From Flavobacteriaceae bacterium MAR_2010_188 (lineage in GTDB: Bacteria; Bacteroidota; Bacteroidia; Flavobacteriales; Flavobacteriaceae): a DNA stretch of 64,000 nucleotides. The notes below the pieces were generated by a model. It ran no database searches and was not told the origin of the DNA. It saw nothing but the letters and a program-made list of their open reading frames with translations. Made by a program: the position numbers and the translations under genes. Shown here piece after piece: positions 9,715-18,183 of this stretch. The stretch lies in contig LT629302.1 of the NCBI GenBank assembly GCA_900104375.1, positions 62,001-126,000 of the forward strand, given 5' to 3'. The stretch's first letter is position 1; each line of letters opens with the position of its first letter.

Positions 9715-10443
9715 TTAATTTAGTTCAATCAAACCATTTGCGATTTGCTCACGGAGCTCTTTATTGATATCTCTAAAAACCAATAACTTTTCTAAAGTGC
9801 CACCATTATTATCTTGAAATGCCATAAGGAAAAAAGTTAGTTCCTCTATGAAAATTGGATTCTCTGGATCTTTAACTACCATTCTTACATCTTTTTCAAT
9901 AAGCGACAAGAATTGGACTAAACCGTTTCTATCATTAAAAATTTTAAGTATTGTGACTTCAATATCTAGGATACTATTACTCATCTGAGGTTGTTCGTAA
10001 TCGTAATATCTCGAAATTTTAGTGGTGAGCTCATTATTTGAAAGCTGAAGACCTTTGGATTTCAAAATTTCATAAGCATTATTGATAGGGAAATAACGTT
10101 CAAATGTGAGAAGGTCAACCAAGTAAAATTGTAATGAATCAGAATCTCTTGTTTCGGATTTCAGAAATTTTTGTAGTGTAATGACGGCTGTTTTTGCCTT
10201 CTGGCGTTGTGTGATGATGTCATCGACCAATAGAGCATCTTCTTCAAGGTTTTTTAAGACTTCAGATAAAACGTAGTATTCATCTTTTTGTGATTTTTGG
10301 TTTTCATTCCAATTATTGATTTGCAGGGCAATCAATATTCCAATGACTACAAGGACTATTTCGCCGATGGCGTATTTTAGGTACTTTGTGGTTTTACCTT
10401 CTGCGAGCAGGTTTTGGCGGATGTTTCTGAAAAGTTTTAACAT
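9715..10443 (-). CDS. DUF6090 family membrane-anchored protein
   Basis: A 242-residue DUF6090 member. It begins MLKLFRNIRQNLLAEGKTTK, has the single membrane segment YLKYAIGEIVLVVIGILIAL (~22-42) and the conserved QINNWNE, followed by a variable helical domain rich in acidic residues. The N-terminal 60 codons are close in DNA sequence to those of the paralogues at 10443-11204 and 8106-8228, while the C-terminal part is not. That pattern fits recombination or strong selection on the membrane segment. Its ATG overlaps the upstream gene's TAA by one base (TAATG), which implies translational coupling. Function unknown. Confidence 0.87.
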   Translation of the reverse strand: MLKLFRNIRQNLLAEGKTTKYLKYAIGEIVLVVIGILIALQINNWNENQKSQKDEYYVLSEVLKNLEEDALLVDDIITQRQKAKTAVITLQKFLKSETRDSDSLQFYLVDLLTFERYFPINNAYEILKSKGLQLSNNELTTKISRYYDYEQPQMSNSILDIEVTILKIFNDRNGLVQFLSLIEKDVRMVVKDPENPIFIEELTFFLMAFQDNNGGTLEKLLVFRDINKELREQIANGLIELN

Positions 10444-11204
10444 TATGGTTTTCTTCTAAGTTCTTCATTGATGAGTTCAATGAGTTTACGAGCTTTAGTT
10501 CGCGTACGTGTGGTCATTTGAATTCCCCAATATTTGTTTCCAATATTTTTTCTAAGCCAATTTCTTGCACGGTTAGATTCAATTTTTTTAATCAAAGCTT
10601 CTTTTCTAATGTTTTCATTTTCAGAAAATGGTAATTCTGAATAACTGGATCCATCAGATGTAGGAATCTCATAATCATTGGTATCAAACCAAAAATCATT
10701 ACTTTTTAAACTGTATTCTTTATCATAATCTATAAATGTGGCGTAATCAACTATATCTTGTGAGTAGTATCTATTTATAGCATCATTGAGTTCTATAGAT
10801 CCTAATTCATCAGACAAACCAGAATTTTTTATTTTCTGATATGTCTGGTCAACCACTTTATAATTTCCAAAAATGCTAGGTATAAGAGAAAAAATAGAGT
10901 CTATGGATTGCTCCTGATAGGTTTTGTCTTTAAAAATTATCGAATTCCTTTCAACGTCCTTTTTAAAACCTTCAATAAAATTGGTGTAATTTTCGGTATC
11001 GCTATTTAAATCAATCAACATACTTTTTAAATAGCTGTTTGCTTTGGCTTTTTGCTTCCTGTACTCGTTCCAGTTGTTAATGGAAAGAGCAATCAAAATC
11101 CCGATGACCACAAGGATGATTTCGCCGATGGCGTATTTGAGGTACTTTGTGATTTTACCTTCTGCGAGGAGATTTTTGCGGATGTTTCGAAAGAGTTTAA
11201 TCAT
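10443..11204 (-). CDS. DUF6090 family membrane-anchored protein
   Basis: A 253-residue DUF6090 member: MIKLFRNIRKNLLAEGKITK, then the membrane segment YLKYAIGEIILVVIGILIAL (~22-42), then SINNWNE, a one-residue change from the usual QINNWNE. The remaining domain is helical and charged, ending in a basic tail (RKLIELINEELRRKP). Its start lies inside the 3' end of the upstream paralogue (8-base overlap) and its stop overlaps the next start by one base, so the array is probably one transcript. Function unknown. Confidence 0.87.
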   Translation of the reverse strand: MIKLFRNIRKNLLAEGKITKYLKYAIGEIILVVIGILIALSINNWNEYRKQKAKANSYLKSMLIDLNSDTENYTNFIEGFKKDVERNSIIFKDKTYQEQSIDSIFSLIPSIFGNYKVVDQTYQKIKNSGLSDELGSIELNDAINRYYSQDIVDYATFIDYDKEYSLKSNDFWFDTNDYEIPTSDGSSYSELPFSENENIRKEALIKKIESNRARNWLRKNIGNKYWGIQMTTRTRTKARKLIELINEELRRKP

Positions 11205-12009
11205 ATTGGTCTATGCTTTTTTTAAGTTTTCTAAGCATTTTTTTCCTCGCTGTTATAATTCCAAGTGCACCATAAGATCTTCCCAGATCTCCTATTAAAT
11301 AATTTTCCATCGATGGTGTTCTCAAAATTTTCTCATAATCTGCAGTTTCATTTCGATAGTCTTTAATGGAAGCAACCTTATTGTAAAACTCTTGCACACT
11401 TCCTTCACTGATGACCAACTTTCCTGTCTCTTGATTCATATATCCTTCTGGCAACGTATACATCAAGCGTTCAAAGTGAGTTTCAATTAATCTCAATATA
11501 GAACTGAATGATTTGTCGATCAATGTAAAATCTGCATAGTATTGGGACAGATCTTTAATGATTTCTTTTTCTCTAAAATTGTTGAAGGTGCCTGAAGTCT
11601 TTGCAGATTCAAAGGTTGTGTTGTTATTTGTTGGATCTACAGCATAAAACAAGGGTTCTACATACATCGCAAATTTTTCAATTCCCATGGTTCTGTTTGG
11701 GTTTCTAACATAAGTCAATAAGGTATCGAGATAGTCTATCCTCTTAGTGTGGAATGTTTCATAATAGCTGAGTTTTGCTTCATCCTTTTCAAGATCCAAT
11801 AGAACGTTTTCGAAAAAATTAGTTTCAGCTATTTTTGCTTTTCTACCTTCATTCCAATTGTTGATTTGCAAGGCAATCAAAATACCAATGACTACAAGCA
11901 CTATTTCGCCGATGGCGTATTTTAGGTATCTACCTGAAGATGACGGGGTGTTATTAGTCCTGTTATTCCCAAGTGAATCTTTCCTGATTTTTTTAAATAT
12001 GTTAATCAT
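11197..12009 (-). CDS. DUF6090 family membrane-anchored protein, first of the array
   Basis: A 270-residue DUF6090 member, the promoter-proximal gene of the array. It differs from the others by an inserted polar stretch (NNRTNNTPSSSGR) before the membrane segment YLKYAIGEIVLVVIGILIAL (~30-50); QINNWNE follows. The C-terminal ~210 residues form a variable helical domain. The leader upstream on the minus strand contains CCAACCAA. The tandem arrangement of paralogues with a constant membrane anchor and variable outer domains is the main clue to function; no catalytic motif is visible. Confidence 0.87.
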   Translation of the reverse strand: MINIFKKIRKDSLGNNRTNNTPSSSGRYLKYAIGEIVLVVIGILIALQINNWNEGRKAKIAETNFFENVLLDLEKDEAKLSYYETFHTKRIDYLDTLLTYVRNPNRTMGIEKFAMYVEPLFYAVDPTNNNTTFESAKTSGTFNNFREKEIIKDLSQYYADFTLIDKSFSSILRLIETHFERLMYTLPEGYMNQETGKLVISEGSVQEFYNKVASIKDYRNETADYEKILRTPSMENYLIGDLGRSYGALGIITARKKMLRKLKKSIDQYD

Positions 12010-12409
12010 AATGCCCGCAAATACGGTAGTTGTTGGTTGGTGGAAGAGGCAACTCCAAAAAGGCAGGGAAAAATACTTTTAGTAAAGTAGAATATCGAAG
12101 AGTTTGGAAGACCTTGTTCTAATTTCTAAGTTAGATTTAAAGAAATATAATGTCCTGTTATACAGGACGGAAACTATCTTTAGCTATCCCAAAGGATAGT
12201 CTCACTTATCTGTGAAGCGTTAGACGAAAAAAAACAGGCAGACAAGAAATCTATATTAACTTGTATTTCGAGTAACTCGAAATCACTTATTCTTACAAAT
12301 TGGTTAATAACAAAATCCCTTAGAAATTCTCCTCAAAATGTCATCTGCCTGTATGTTCTGATTTTTTAAATTAATTTGAAACTATTTTTGCTTAGCCCTT
12401 TACCTTTAC
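12010..12409. other. Intergenic region with several hairpins
   Basis: About 400 bases without a gene, between the DUF6090 array and the secreted SnoaL gene. It holds a perfect small hairpin GTCCTGT-TAT-ACAGGAC at 12152-12168, a second at 12184-12199 (CTATCC...GGATAG), and the longer structured repeat at 12234-12352 described separately. The DUF6090 array promoter must lie near 12010-12100 on the minus strand. Confidence 0.6.
12234..12352 (-). ncRNA. Structured repeat element, copy A (candidate RNA or long terminator)
   Basis: Bounded by perfect 9-base inverted ends, ACAGGCAGA (12234-12242) and TCTGCCTGT (12344-12352). On the minus strand it starts 58 bases past the stop of the secreted SnoaL gene, and TCTGCCTGT is followed by a run of Ts (complement of the A-run 12227-12234). 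An internal perfect hairpin has arms ATTTCGAGT and ACTCGAAAT. Its minus-strand 5' half matches copy B at 13951-14041 (shared ACAGGCAGAT, ATTTTG-GGA, TAACCAAT blocks). Read as RNA it is a closed multi-stem structure with a terminator-like tail. Whether it is an independent RNA, a 3' UTR or a mobile repeat cannot be decided here. Confidence 0.55.
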
Positions 12410-13288
12410 TTAATCCCTATTAAAGGCATCGGCCAATTTTTTGGTGTCCACATATTGCTGAAAAGCAATGACTTTACCATTGTTTAAGGCCCATAGATGT
12501 GCAACTTGCGCATCAAAAGCGGCTCCGTTTTTCTTTAATTTTGCATCGTATCTTAAAGTTGCTAAAACTTGATTATTGGACATTTCGTGTAGTTTAATGT
12601 CTTTTAACTTAAAATATTCATAGTCTGCGCCAACTCTAGAAAATATGCCATCTAAAACGGCTTGTGGTCCTACATATGGATTGCCATCGGCATAAGCATT
12701 ACCTTCGGCCTCATTCCATACTAAATTATCATCTAGACCGGCAAGAACTGTAGGTATGTCACCTTTTGCAAAGGCGTCGTATAAATTCTGGACAACGCTC
12801 AGGTTTTGTGGATCTGAAATGTACCCAAGTTGGGCCATGAACACCGATGAGTCAATAAAATCTTGCTCTTTTGCGATTTTTCCGTCTCTCATTTGTGCTA
12901 AGGTATCACCTTCAATATCCACTGACTTTCCAGTGGCAGGCATTCCGAAGAATTCACCGGTATTTTTCCCTTTAAATGCCCAATGTTTAACAAGTTTATC
13001 CCCTTGGCCAAAAATATCGATTATAGTAAATTCTATATCCGAAAATCCGGTCAAGTAATTCTGATAGTAATCCTTAAAATTATCTATACCAACGATGTTT
13101 TCTGGACTCAATACCATCACCACATCCGTAGTAAAATTATCTGAGTTAATGAGGTCGATTTTTCCTTCATTAATAACTTTGTCCCAGACTTCAGAATACA
13201 TTTTAATATTAGTTTCTGTAGAATGTTGAGCAAAAAGGATTGAGATCCCTCCAAGGGCGAATAACAAGAAGACTTTAATTGATTTCAT
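12410..13288 (-). CDS. Secreted protein with two SnoaL-like (NTF2-fold) domains
   Basis: A 292-residue exported protein. Residues 1-20 (MKSIKVFLLFALGGISILFA) are a signal peptide. Two SnoaL/NTF2-like domains follow, at ~25-150 and ~160-290; each has the family's long first helix, an inner-cavity segment (VKHWAFKGKNTGEFFGMPATG is the ester-cyclase-like signature in the first domain) and the curved sheet. SnoaL-like polyketide cyclases and their relatives bind small hydrophobic ligands; the substrate here is unknown. It is the second gene of a pair, 17 bases after the upstream secreted SnoaL gene, and structured repeats lie on both sides of the pair. Confidence 0.8.
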   Translation of the reverse strand: MKSIKVFLLFALGGISILFAQHSTETNIKMYSEVWDKVINEGKIDLINSDNFTTDVVMVLSPENIVGIDNFKDYYQNYLTGFSDIEFTIIDIFGQGDKLVKHWAFKGKNTGEFFGMPATGKSVDIEGDTLAQMRDGKIAKEQDFIDSSVFMAQLGYISDPQNLSVVQNLYDAFAKGDIPTVLAGLDDNLVWNEAEGNAYADGNPYVGPQAVLDGIFSRVGADYEYFKLKDIKLHEMSNNQVLATLRYDAKLKKNGAAFDAQVAHLWALNNGKVIAFQQYVDTKKLADAFNRD

Positions 13289-13305
13289 AAATGTATAGAT
13301 TAATA

Positions 13306-13845
13306 TTATTTTTTAGTTGGAGGTGTGATTTTATAACCTTGATTCTCTAGAAGATTTAGCATGTCATAATAATACCTTGTCATTACAATCTTTCCTCCTT
13401 CAACTAAATTAGCCACGTGAAATGGGATAATTATTTTTTCGCCGCTATCTTTAGCTGTGACCGTATTAGTGCCCCAATTAAGGACCCATTCACCTTTTAC
13501 CAAATCGCTTTCATTTACCTTGATGGGTAGAAAAATCAAGCCTGAAAATGAATGATTAAAGTTTTTAGTACTGTTTATATAATACTCTTTATGCTGTGCA
13601 ACACTTAAAGTATCTAAGGTGCCTCCCAAGCCAATAATTACGGCATTGTCGCTTAATTGAGCGGTCATTTTAGCAACGTCGCCATGTTCTAGCGCATCAA
13701 TGTAATTCTTCACTAGCTGTAAAGCCGATTCAGAATTTTCAAATTCTAGGGTGGCTATTTTTGGGGACAGTTCTTGAGCGTAAGTAAAGCAGCTCAAAAA
13801 AATGCAGGTAACGGTAAGTAAAACTTTGTTCTTTAGTGTCGTCAT
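13306..13845 (-). CDS. Secreted SnoaL/DUF4440-like protein
   Basis: A 179-residue exported protein with signal peptide MTTLKNKVLLTVTCIFLSC (cleavage near YAQ, residue ~24). One NTF2/SnoaL-like domain follows (ALQLVKNYIDALEHGDVAKM, then a ...GTLDTLSVAQHKEYY segment and beta strands). It begins the two-gene operon with the double-SnoaL protein. Its ATG at 13845 lies about 105 bases downstream of structured repeat copy B on the same strand, so that element could sit in its 5' leader. The ligand or reaction is unknown; no catalytic residues can be assigned. Confidence 0.75.
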   Translation of the reverse strand: MTTLKNKVLLTVTCIFLSCFTYAQELSPKIATLEFENSESALQLVKNYIDALEHGDVAKMTAQLSDNAVIIGLGGTLDTLSVAQHKEYYINSTKNFNHSFSGLIFLPIKVNESDLVKGEWVLNWGTNTVTAKDSGEKIIIPFHVANLVEGGKIVMTRYYYDMLNLLENQGYKITPPTKK

Positions 13846-14280
13846 CTTAAATAGGTAATGGTTAGTAATAGTCTAATTGATTTTTTTCGATGGGAGGCAA
13901 ATTCGAACAGCTCTTAACTTGTGAACTACTCAGGTATATACTGAAAAATAACAGGCAGAAAAGGTTCTTTTTAATAGTGATTGGTTAGTCGCTAATGTTT
14001 TTAAGAACCCTAAAAGTCTTCCACAAAATTTATCTGCCTGTTTAGTTTTGGTTGGTTATAATTCTTATTTAGAGCTTCACTACACCTTTCGGTTTTTGCT
14101 TTTTTGCTCGAGTTAATTGTTGTTGTGAAAGCTTAATGTTAAGATATGATGAATATACATCTTAGCACATTTTTTAGGACGAAGCAGTGCTTTGATCTCC
14201 CCAAACTATGCTTTTATTTATCTAAGAATAAGATGTTTATATTTGTGTGAAACCTTCTACATAAAAACTGAGGTTCATAA
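13846..14280. other. Divergent intergenic region
   Basis: About 435 bases between the minus-strand SnoaL operon and the plus-strand TPR kinase. It must carry promoters for both. It contains structured repeat copy B (13951-14041) and, on the minus strand, the leader motif TATAACCAACCAA (complement of 14048-14060). No small gene was seen. Confidence 0.5.
13951..14041 (-). ncRNA. Structured repeat element, copy B (candidate RNA or leader)
   Basis: Same 9-base inverted ends as copy A (ACAGGCAGA 13951-13959, TCTGCCTGT 14033-14041) and the same orientation. Inside, minus-strand AGGGTTCTT pairs with AAGAACCTT over nine positions with one G-U. The minus-strand 3' arm is followed by TATTTTTC, a weaker T-run. 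It follows a TATAACCAACCAAAACTAA leader and precedes the secreted SnoaL gene by ~105 bases, so it could be an attenuating 5' element. Two related copies with preserved stems but changed sequence argue for selection on structure. Confidence 0.5.
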
Positions 14281-16236
14281 ATGAAGATCAGCTCAATTTT
14301 TTGTTCTGTAATTTTTACCTTTCTTCCAGTCCTGCAATCACGCTCCCAGATTGTTACCCATAATCCTGATACTATTTACCATAAAATATTTTTTGATACA
14401 GACGATTTTGGAAGCAACTACTTAGATACACTATCGGTGTATTATCCTATGCTTACCGATCAGGAGATAAGATTTAGTATGCTAAACGACTTGGCATATT
14501 ACTGGCATACCCGTAATCTCAACACCGCCCTTAAGTATACAGAAGAAGGCTTAAGACTTACCAATTTTTCGAAGAATAATATTTGGCAGGGACGCTTCCA
14601 AATTACTCAAGGCAGCATATTATTAAGACAGGAAAAATTAGACTCCGCTTATGCGGTATTAGAAAGTGCAAAATCCAAAGTGCCCAAAGAAGATCTACCG
14701 TTTTTAAATACACAGTTAGGTTATGTTTTTGAAAGAAAAGGTGAGCTAGACAAAGCGGCAGACTATGCCATGATTGGCTTAGAACTAGGAAAAGAACTCA
14801 AGGATTTAAAGGCACAGGCGTTGGCCTACAGTGATCTGAGTAATTTATTCTGGAAACAATCAAAATTTACGAAGGGCTTAGAATTTGGGTTGAAATCTTT
14901 AGAACTTTTCGAGGAGCGGGGGATAGATGATTTGGATTATGATTTTACTTTGTACGTTGTGGGTAATAACTATCTGGCGTTGAAGGATTTTGCCAAGGCA
15001 CTCGATTATTACGAAAAGTCAATGTTGATTGGCGAGCGTTACGGATTTTATAATAATCTAAGTGATGTATATATTTCCTTGGCAGAGCTGTACTCTGATT
15101 TAGGTGAAATCGAACAAGCCATCTCGGCCGGTGAAAATGGTCTAAAATACGCCGAGCTCTTAGAAAATGATTTTATGATTATGCGCTCTTGGCTATCGTT
15201 AGGAAAGGTGAACAATCAGGAAGGGAATTATTCGAGAGCTATTGAAGACCTTAATAACTGCATTAGGATTGCCACCGAAAATTTTGGCGATGAATATTAT
15301 TTGAGTCAAGCCTATTTAGAATTGGCGACCGCTTATTCGCAAAAGGGACAGTATAAGGATGCGTTTGAAGCTAGCCAACGCTATGACACTTTAAAAGATC
15401 GAATCTTTACTTCGGAAGCGGATCAGCGTATTTCTCGCTTACAAACGGAATATGACGTATCGATAAAGGAAGAAACCATTGCGAGACAAGATGCGCAGAT
15501 AGAGAAACAACAACTGAGTCAAATTATGACCGTGGTTGTGGTGATTTTTTTATGTGTGTTCTTAATTGTACTTGGGATTTTCCTAAAAAAGAATAATAAA
15601 AAGAACCGACTTCTAGAAAAACAGAATGAAGAGAAAAACTATTTGCTCAAGGAAATTCATCACAGGGTTAAAAATAACTTAGAGATAGTTTCTGGACTTT
15701 TGGCACTGCAGTCTGCTCAAATCGAAGACCAGAATGTTGTTAATGCTATGCAAGAAAGTCAGAACCGAGTGCACTCTATGAGTATGATTCACCAAAAATT
15801 ATATCAAGGAAAGAATCTAGCAACGATAGAGATGAAAGATTATTTGATGAATTTAGGCGAGCATATTCTAGATTCTTTTGGAGCGGAAAATCGGGTAGAC
15901 CTTAATTACGTGATGGATGAATTAGAACTCGATGTCGATACCGCGGTGCCACTTGGATTAATCGTAAATGAGCTTATTACCAATTCTCTTAAATATGCCT
16001 TTCCTGGCGAAGGAAATGGAAAAATACAAATTTTGTTGAACCGTCCCGATGCTAGGGTGCTTCAACTTGAAGTTCGTGACAATGGCGTCGGTAAAAATGA
16101 TAAGGAAGAATTAGGAACTGGTTTTGGGACTCAGCTGATTCAACTATTAATTCAGCAATTAAATGGCGAAATGGTAGAAAAGAATGAAGGCGGTACTGCA
16201 GTAGCATTCAAATTTAATCTTAAAAAATCTGCCTAA
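14281..16236 (+). CDS. TPR sensor histidine kinase of the HisKA_2 type
   Basis: A 651-residue membrane sensor kinase. It has a signal peptide (residues 1-22), about seven TPR helical pairs in the periplasmic part (~60-390), a short coiled coil, one membrane segment at ~416-437 (VVVVIFLCVFLIVLGIFL), and a cytosolic kinase. The dimerisation box KEIHHRVKNNLEIVSGLLA is that of HisKA_2; His461 is the likely phosphoacceptor (the second of the HH pair at 460-461). The ATPase domain has NELITNSLKYAFP and DNGVGK. Its stop lies 24 bases from that of a convergent LytTR regulator, which is the obvious partner. TPR input suggests it senses a periplasmic protein or peptide. Confidence 0.9.
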   Translation: MKISSIFCSVIFTFLPVLQSRSQIVTHNPDTIYHKIFFDTDDFGSNYLDTLSVYYPMLTDQEIRFSMLNDLAYYWHTRNLNTALKYTEEGLRLTNFSKNNIWQGRFQITQGSILLRQEKLDSAYAVLESAKSKVPKEDLPFLNTQLGYVFERKGELDKAADYAMIGLELGKELKDLKAQALAYSDLSNLFWKQSKFTKGLEFGLKSLELFEERGIDDLDYDFTLYVVGNNYLALKDFAKALDYYEKSMLIGERYGFYNNLSDVYISLAELYSDLGEIEQAISAGENGLKYAELLENDFMIMRSWLSLGKVNNQEGNYSRAIEDLNNCIRIATENFGDEYYLSQAYLELATAYSQKGQYKDAFEASQRYDTLKDRIFTSEADQRISRLQTEYDVSIKEETIARQDAQIEKQQLSQIMTVVVVIFLCVFLIVLGIFLKKNNKKNRLLEKQNEEKNYLLKEIHHRVKNNLEIVSGLLALQSAQIEDQNVVNAMQESQNRVHSMSMIHQKLYQGKNLATIEMKDYLMNLGEHILDSFGAENRVDLNYVMDELELDVDTAVPLGLIVNELITNSLKYAFPGEGNGKIQILLNRPDARVLQLEVRDNGVGKNDKEELGTGFGTQLIQLLIQQLNGEMVEKNEGGTAVAFKFNLKKSA

Positions 16237-16260
16237 TAATAATTCGGCTTCTCATATAAA

Positions 16261-17013
16261 CTAAATCGTCTGCAATCGCTTCACTAAATTTTCACGAAGA
16301 TTTTTGCTGATGGGTATTTTTTTCTTTCCAATCTTAACGTGAACAAATCCGACTTCTTCAATATTCGCGATATTGACGATATAAGAACGGTGAATTCTTA
16401 AAAAATGTTCTTGAGGCAGTTTCTCATCTAAATCCTTTAGAGTGGAAGAGAGCAGGTATTCTTTTGCGTTGGTATAAACCCGGCAATAATTACGGTCTGC
16501 TTCAATATAATTAATGTCTTTGATTAGAAGCTTAACCATAAATTCGCGATGTTTCACGAAAATACTATCATTAAGAACATAGGCATCTTCCTCCGATTGC
16601 CGATCCACATCAGTTTTGGAACTGCGATTGCGTTCTAAAAAAAGTCGATTTGCGGTAAGTTCTATAGCGTGCTGCAGATCTAACTTCTTAAATGGTTTGG
16701 AGATAAATGCGTAAGGGTTGGTTTTTTTTGCTCTATTAAAATGTTCTTCATCCGAATTAGCGGTTAAGAATATAATTGGGATGTTTCCTATTTCTTGAAT
16801 TTTTTCAGCAGTTTCAATACCATCATAATCACCCTTTAGCTGAATATCTAGCAAAACGATATCTGGCCTATTCTCTTTTATTTGTGGAATAGCATCTTCG
16901 CCCCTCGGTAAGATACCGGTGACTTCGTACCCAAGATTTGATAATTGAAGTGAAATATTGGCGCCGATTATCATTTCATCTTCGACAATCAGAATTTTTA
17001 AGGGAGAAGGCAT
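16261..17013 (-). CDS. LytTR-family response regulator
   Basis: A 250-residue regulator. The N-terminal receiver (~1-120) has the acidic pair Glu11-Asp12, phosphoacceptor Asp56 (IVLLDIQL), a TAN switch residue and Lys in FISKPF. The C-terminal LytTR DNA-binding domain (~150-250) has the typical KDINYIEADRNYCRVYT core and the LRIHRSYIVNI segment. It probably activates or represses promoters in response to the convergent TPR kinase at 14281-16236. Converging kinase/LytTR pairs are common in the phylum. Targets cannot be told from the sequence. Confidence 0.92.
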   Translation of the reverse strand: MPSPLKILIVEDEMIIGANISLQLSNLGYEVTGILPRGEDAIPQIKENRPDIVLLDIQLKGDYDGIETAEKIQEIGNIPIIFLTANSDEEHFNRAKKTNPYAFISKPFKKLDLQHAIELTANRLFLERNRSSKTDVDRQSEEDAYVLNDSIFVKHREFMVKLLIKDINYIEADRNYCRVYTNAKEYLLSSTLKDLDEKLPQEHFLRIHRSYIVNIANIEEVGFVHVKIGKKKIPISKNLRENLVKRLQTI

Positions 17014-17213
17014 ACTATTTTAAACTATAGAAATTTTTATTAATGTTCATTTCTATTCTAGAACATATCATTTAATAATGAAAATTTGGAGGAGTATTGT
17101 AAATATAACCCATTAATAATTAATTATTTAATAAATCCGAAGATAGAGATCTTAATAACGTTAAGCAGGTATAAGTAAGAGCTGACTTTAGCAGAACTAG
17201 AATTATGATGTTG

Positions 17214-18089
17214 CTATTTATTCTCTAGCAAAAGGTTGAGGTTCGCAAGTATATCTTGAAATCTATCCGTATCCTTTTCCAAAACGAGCTTTAATTTAGA
17301 TTTCATTTTAGACATTTCAGAATAAGAGTCAATCACGTTATTGGCAATCATATTTACCTTATTCGCTTTTTGACTAGACTCAATAAATGGTAGTATATCA
17401 CTAGCCAAAGCGGTTATTTTATGTTCTACCAGCTTCTGTCGGTTCTTTAGCTTAAGCGATTTCCCATCCTTTTCTTGCTCAAATATTTTATCATCCTTAA
17501 TAAAATCATCGACCCACTCACCATAAAAATCTTCGTAATCTACCTTATCCTGACCCGTGTTCTTGGAAAAAAACCGTTTAGATCTTAATAGCTGCCATTT
17601 TGAAAACGTGTTTTGCTCTTGTTGATAAGCCGTCCGGAAATAATTTATTTCATTGGAAATGTATGAATGGTAATCACTGAAAAAATTAGAATCTACCAAA
17701 AACGATTTGAAGATTGAGAGTTTATCATTCCTGTTTTTTCTGTAATATCTATTTAAGTCGACCAAGTTAATCTTGGCTAAAAAATTGTCGTTTAAAGAAG
17801 TTGAGATTACCGGATTCACAGAATTATCTAAATCGAGGTCGCGCTGAAATTCTTTTAGGTCAGAAATGATTTTATTGATTGACCCTTTTAATTCTGGCAG
17901 AGAAGCCTGAAAAAAGTCGAAGGCGTCTTGAGCCTTATCCTTTCTCTGTTTGCCGTACATAAAAAAGGCAATCAAAAAGCCTATGATGGTGAGTAAAACC
18001 GCAAACGTATCAAGAAAAATGGACCACTGATTAGGATCTAAATTCCATTCTTCAAAAAATAAATAGTATTCTTCGGGTTTTAAAATCAA
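17214..18089 (-). CDS. Membrane-anchored coiled-coil protein, function unknown
   Basis: A 291-residue protein I do not recognise. One membrane segment lies at ~24-44 (IFLDTFAVLLTIIGFLIAFF) followed by MYGKQRKD, so the long charged helical remainder is probably cytosolic. No catalytic motif seen. The frame opens with TTG at 18089; an in-frame stop lies a few codons upstream and the next Met falls after the membrane segment, so TTG is the likely start. The layout (single anchor, helical body) recalls generic putative membrane proteins that accompany other systems, but the neighbours give no clear link. Confidence 0.6.
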   Translation of the reverse strand: MILKPEEYYLFFEEWNLDPNQWSIFLDTFAVLLTIIGFLIAFFMYGKQRKDKAQDAFDFFQASLPELKGSINKIISDLKEFQRDLDLDNSVNPVISTSLNDNFLAKINLVDLNRYYRKNRNDKLSIFKSFLVDSNFFSDYHSYISNEINYFRTAYQQEQNTFSKWQLLRSKRFFSKNTGQDKVDYEDFYGEWVDDFIKDDKIFEQEKDGKSLKLKNRQKLVEHKITALASDILPFIESSQKANKVNMIANNVIDSYSEMSKMKSKLKLVLEKDTDRFQDILANLNLLLENK

Positions 18090-18183
18090 ATGCGTCTTCG
18101 GTTAACTATTGTTTAATTTATTATTGAAATGGAATCACTTCAACTTAATCTTTGCTCTAATCATTTCAAATTGAAATTTTAAT

